Origin: Algoriphagus chordae
GTDB lineage: Bacteria > Bacteroidota > Bacteroidia > Cytophagales > Cyclobacteriaceae
Direction: 5' to 3'
DNA: 64,000 nucleotides
NCBI RefSeq assembly: GCF_003254055.1
Contig: NZ_QKZT01000026.1
Span: 1 to 64,000 of the forward strand
Shown: positions 62,161 through 64,000 of the stretch, piece by piece
How the letters are laid out: each line of letters starts with the position of its first letter
Position numbering within the stretch: the stretch's first letter is position 1
Position numbers and translations under genes: made by a program
The notes under the pieces: model-generated
The model's database searches: none
The model's input: only the letters and a program-made list of their open reading frames with translations
What the model was told of the DNA's origin: nothing

Positions 62161-63804
62161 TCCATTGATCCAAGCAGTTCTTTTGGCATTACTTTTTTTA
62201 TCTAGGAGAAAATGGTCTCTGAATAAGAGCTCTTTTGAAGCCGATAGTTCTATTTCGAGATTTCTCCCAAATCGTTCGATTGATAATTTTAGGCCGTCTA
62301 TTGTCAGTTCTTGAATTTTGATCAAATCACCTACCATTAGTTTTTTGGAAGCCTCGCTTGCTGGATGGGTTTTCGTAATTCTACCATCTTCTAGTTTGAT
62401 GACTCCAAAGGCAGAAGATAGATGATCTTCCTTGGGCCTGGTTTCCATTTCGAAGCCTAAGGAAGCAAGATGCTTCTCTACGACGGGAAAAATATCTTCC
62501 TTGCCTGCGATGTAATCCTTGTGAAATTGATTGAAATGGTCAGGATGTTCGGTCTGCGATAGCAAAACCTCCCAAACCTCATCTAAGCTGTATCCCACTT
62601 TTTCTTTTCCAAATCGCTGCCAAAGTATCTTCATTACCTGATGGAGTGATGAGTTTTCATCCAGAAGCATAGCGTCCAAACAGAATGCAATCAAAGCTCC
62701 ATGGGTGTAGATGCTTACTTTCTTATCGGGAATTCCCGCTTCATAGCCATCTATCCAGAGATCAAAACTGGATTCTAGTATGGATTGGCTGCGCCAGCCG
62801 AAGTTTACGGATTCTCTGTTCAGTACCTTTTCAAAGGTTTCACAGTATTCCCGCAGTGAAAAATAGCCGGACTTCAACAAGAAAAGATCGCCCATATAAG
62901 TAGTGACGCCTTCTACCATCCATCCAGCCTCGTGATAAGCTTCTTTGGAAAAGTCATAAGGCATGATTTCCTGAGGTCTGATCTGACAGACATTCCAAGC
63001 ATGATAGAGTTCATGGCAAGATACTCCCATGAGTTCATTTAGTTGTTTTCGATCTGACAGACTTTCGGCTGTTCCAAAAGTGATGACCGTGCCCCGCTGA
63101 TGCTCCACACCGTGATAGTGCGAGTAGGGAAGTAGCTGGTAGATAAAATGATATTCGTTGACAGGGAATTCTCCAAAAGCCTCGATTTGCCTCTCTGCGA
63201 ATCGTTTGACATTTACTTTAAACTCTGCTAAATCAAAATGGATTTCCCCATGAAACCAAAGATGGAAATTAGTCTGTCCAAGCTTAAAACTCTCATGTGT
63301 TAAGCTTTTCGCAGCCAGAAAACTACTGTCAGCCAGCTGCTGGAAGTTGGAGGCAAAGAATCTATTGTCTTCTGTAAGCAATGTTGTGCAGCACTGGTAA
63401 TGTTGAGGGTGATTTACTTCCACTTGGATTTTTTCTTCAGATCTACCTACTACCTCAAAACAACAATTGACAAAATTCAGATAAATCTGCTCGTCATCAA
63501 CCCAGCAAGCCCCTGCATCCATCTTAGCACAGTGATATTCATACTGCACTTGGTATTCTCCTAACTGATCAGGGCTGAATTCCCAGAGGTCTTTTGTGAG
63601 TTTTGAGCAGGATATTTGTTTTCCAGTACTTGATTTTATGCTGAGGTTTCGAATATTTTGAGCGTAATTTGCGAGCTGATATCGACCTGCTCGCCAAGCT
63701 GGAAGTTGTAGTTTTACGGGCGAAATCTGCTTTATTGGGATATATAGGCTGATTTGGACAAACTGGGACGCAGGGTTATTGGACTTGATTTGGTAGTTGA
63801 TCAT
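62158..63804 (-). CDS. M61 family metallopeptidase with PDZ domain
   Basis: 548 residues from the ATG at 63804; the frame opens earlier at a TTG, but family members begin near MINYQIKSNN. An N-terminal beta domain is followed by a thermolysin-like peptidase core with HELYHAWN (HExxH, about residue 255) and the third zinc ligand Glu in EGVTTYMGDLF, then a C-terminal PDZ (about 455-540). M61 enzymes remove N-terminal Gly/Ala residues from peptides. No signal peptide is visible, so cytoplasmic. Divergent from rpmH. Confidence 0.92.
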   Translation of the reverse strand: MINYQIKSNNPASQFVQISLYIPIKQISPVKLQLPAWRAGRYQLANYAQNIRNLSIKSSTGKQISCSKLTKDLWEFSPDQLGEYQVQYEYHCAKMDAGACWVDDEQIYLNFVNCCFEVVGRSEEKIQVEVNHPQHYQCCTTLLTEDNRFFASNFQQLADSSFLAAKSLTHESFKLGQTNFHLWFHGEIHFDLAEFKVNVKRFAERQIEAFGEFPVNEYHFIYQLLPYSHYHGVEHQRGTVITFGTAESLSDRKQLNELMGVSCHELYHAWNVCQIRPQEIMPYDFSKEAYHEAGWMVEGVTTYMGDLFLLKSGYFSLREYCETFEKVLNRESVNFGWRSQSILESSFDLWIDGYEAGIPDKKVSIYTHGALIAFCLDAMLLDENSSLHQVMKILWQRFGKEKVGYSLDEVWEVLLSQTEHPDHFNQFHKDYIAGKEDIFPVVEKHLASLGFEMETRPKEDHLSSAFGVIKLEDGRITKTHPASEASKKLMVGDLIKIQELTIDGLKLSIERFGRNLEIELSASKELLFRDHFLLDKKSNAKRTAWING

Positions 63805-63844
63805 TGGTAAGTCGATTGAATTCAAACAAATGTTTTTTGGCTTG

Positions 63845-63875
63845 TTTGAATTTTAAGAAATGGTACTTATCTTTG
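63845..63875 (+). promoter_or_regulatory. rpmH promoter
   Basis: TTTG (63845-63848), 19 nt, TATCTTTG (63868-63875): a perfect match to the Bacteroidota consensus, 69 nt before the rpmH ATG. Confidence 0.85.
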
Positions 63876-63943
63876 CAGTCCTTTTCAGGGATAAATCTCT
63901 GGGGACTTAGAATTAGAAAGCAATTAGATAAAGATATTCGATC

Positions 63944-64000
63944 ATGAAAAGAACATTTCAACCTTCCCGTAGAAAAAGAAAAAATAAGCACGGCTTTAGA
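63944..64000 (+). CDS. rpmH: 50S ribosomal protein L34, cut by the window end
   Basis: The first 19 residues read MKRTFQPSRRKRKNKHGFR, an unmistakable L34 start. The gene continues outside the window. It has a strong promoter of its own. Confidence 0.96.
   Translation, partial: MKRTFQPSRRKRKNKHGFR

Overview
The window looks like chromosome of a Bacteroidota bacterium, most likely of the Cyclobacteriaceae (Algoriphagus-like). The base composition is moderately AT-rich. Promoters follow the Bacteroidota pattern (TTTG, about 19-20 nt, TAnnTTTG), best seen before rplM and rpmH. Gene content also fits: the fused E1 alpha/beta 2-oxoacid dehydrogenase, DUF349, DUF2795, DUF3108, DUF4221-like and 6-bladed propeller lipoproteins, and LytS/LytR-type two-component pairs. 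There are no rRNA genes, CRISPR arrays or prophage genes, and I see no tRNA.

Layout. 1-1200: end of an IS1380-like element abutting a 5'-truncated propeller gene. 1292-4055: rplM-rpsI-rpsB-tsf operon with its promoter. 4149-8900: RluA-type pseudouridine synthase, OmpR/PhoR-type two-component pair, DUF3108 protein, recA. 8941-18540: MacB-like permease, queA, ispD, a LiaF-like protein with a LytS/LytR pair behind a 21-bp-phased direct repeat, DUF2795, DUF349 and ettA. 18868-21588: marR-yceI-mhqO-mhqD-like cluster, probably an electrophile/quinone stress regulon with a shared operator-like motif. 21729-23342: AAA/DUF4143 ATPase gene bracketed by two 89-bp direct repeats. 23361-28387: sbcCD and an RlpA-like gene. 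28469-35789: RND adaptor plus two tandem RND permeases, the second ending in a repeat-derived tail. 36143-37294: second DUF4143 ATPase.

37497-46538 is the accessory heart of the window. It holds a propeller lipoprotein, three paralogous DUF4221-like lipoproteins, two Tat-signal GH5 enzymes (one frameshifted), two small secreted four-cysteine peptides and an outer-membrane protein. The unit GH5 - conserved 290-bp spacer with a poly-G tract - Cys-peptide - overlapping DUF4221 lipoprotein occurs twice in tandem. GH5 genes, spacers and peptide signal sequences are nearly identical between copies, while the mature peptides and the middle of the lipoproteins diverge strongly. This is my best candidate for an undescribed system.

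46712-64000: fused 2-oxoacid dehydrogenase E1, a secreted glycosidase-like protein, rimO, a RAYT transposase with three clusters of its probable REP hairpins, a lipoprotein with a second LytS/LytR pair, a GNAT-like protein, a PfkB kinase, two M16 peptidases with a paralogous lone C-terminal-domain protein, an M61 peptidase and the start of rpmH.
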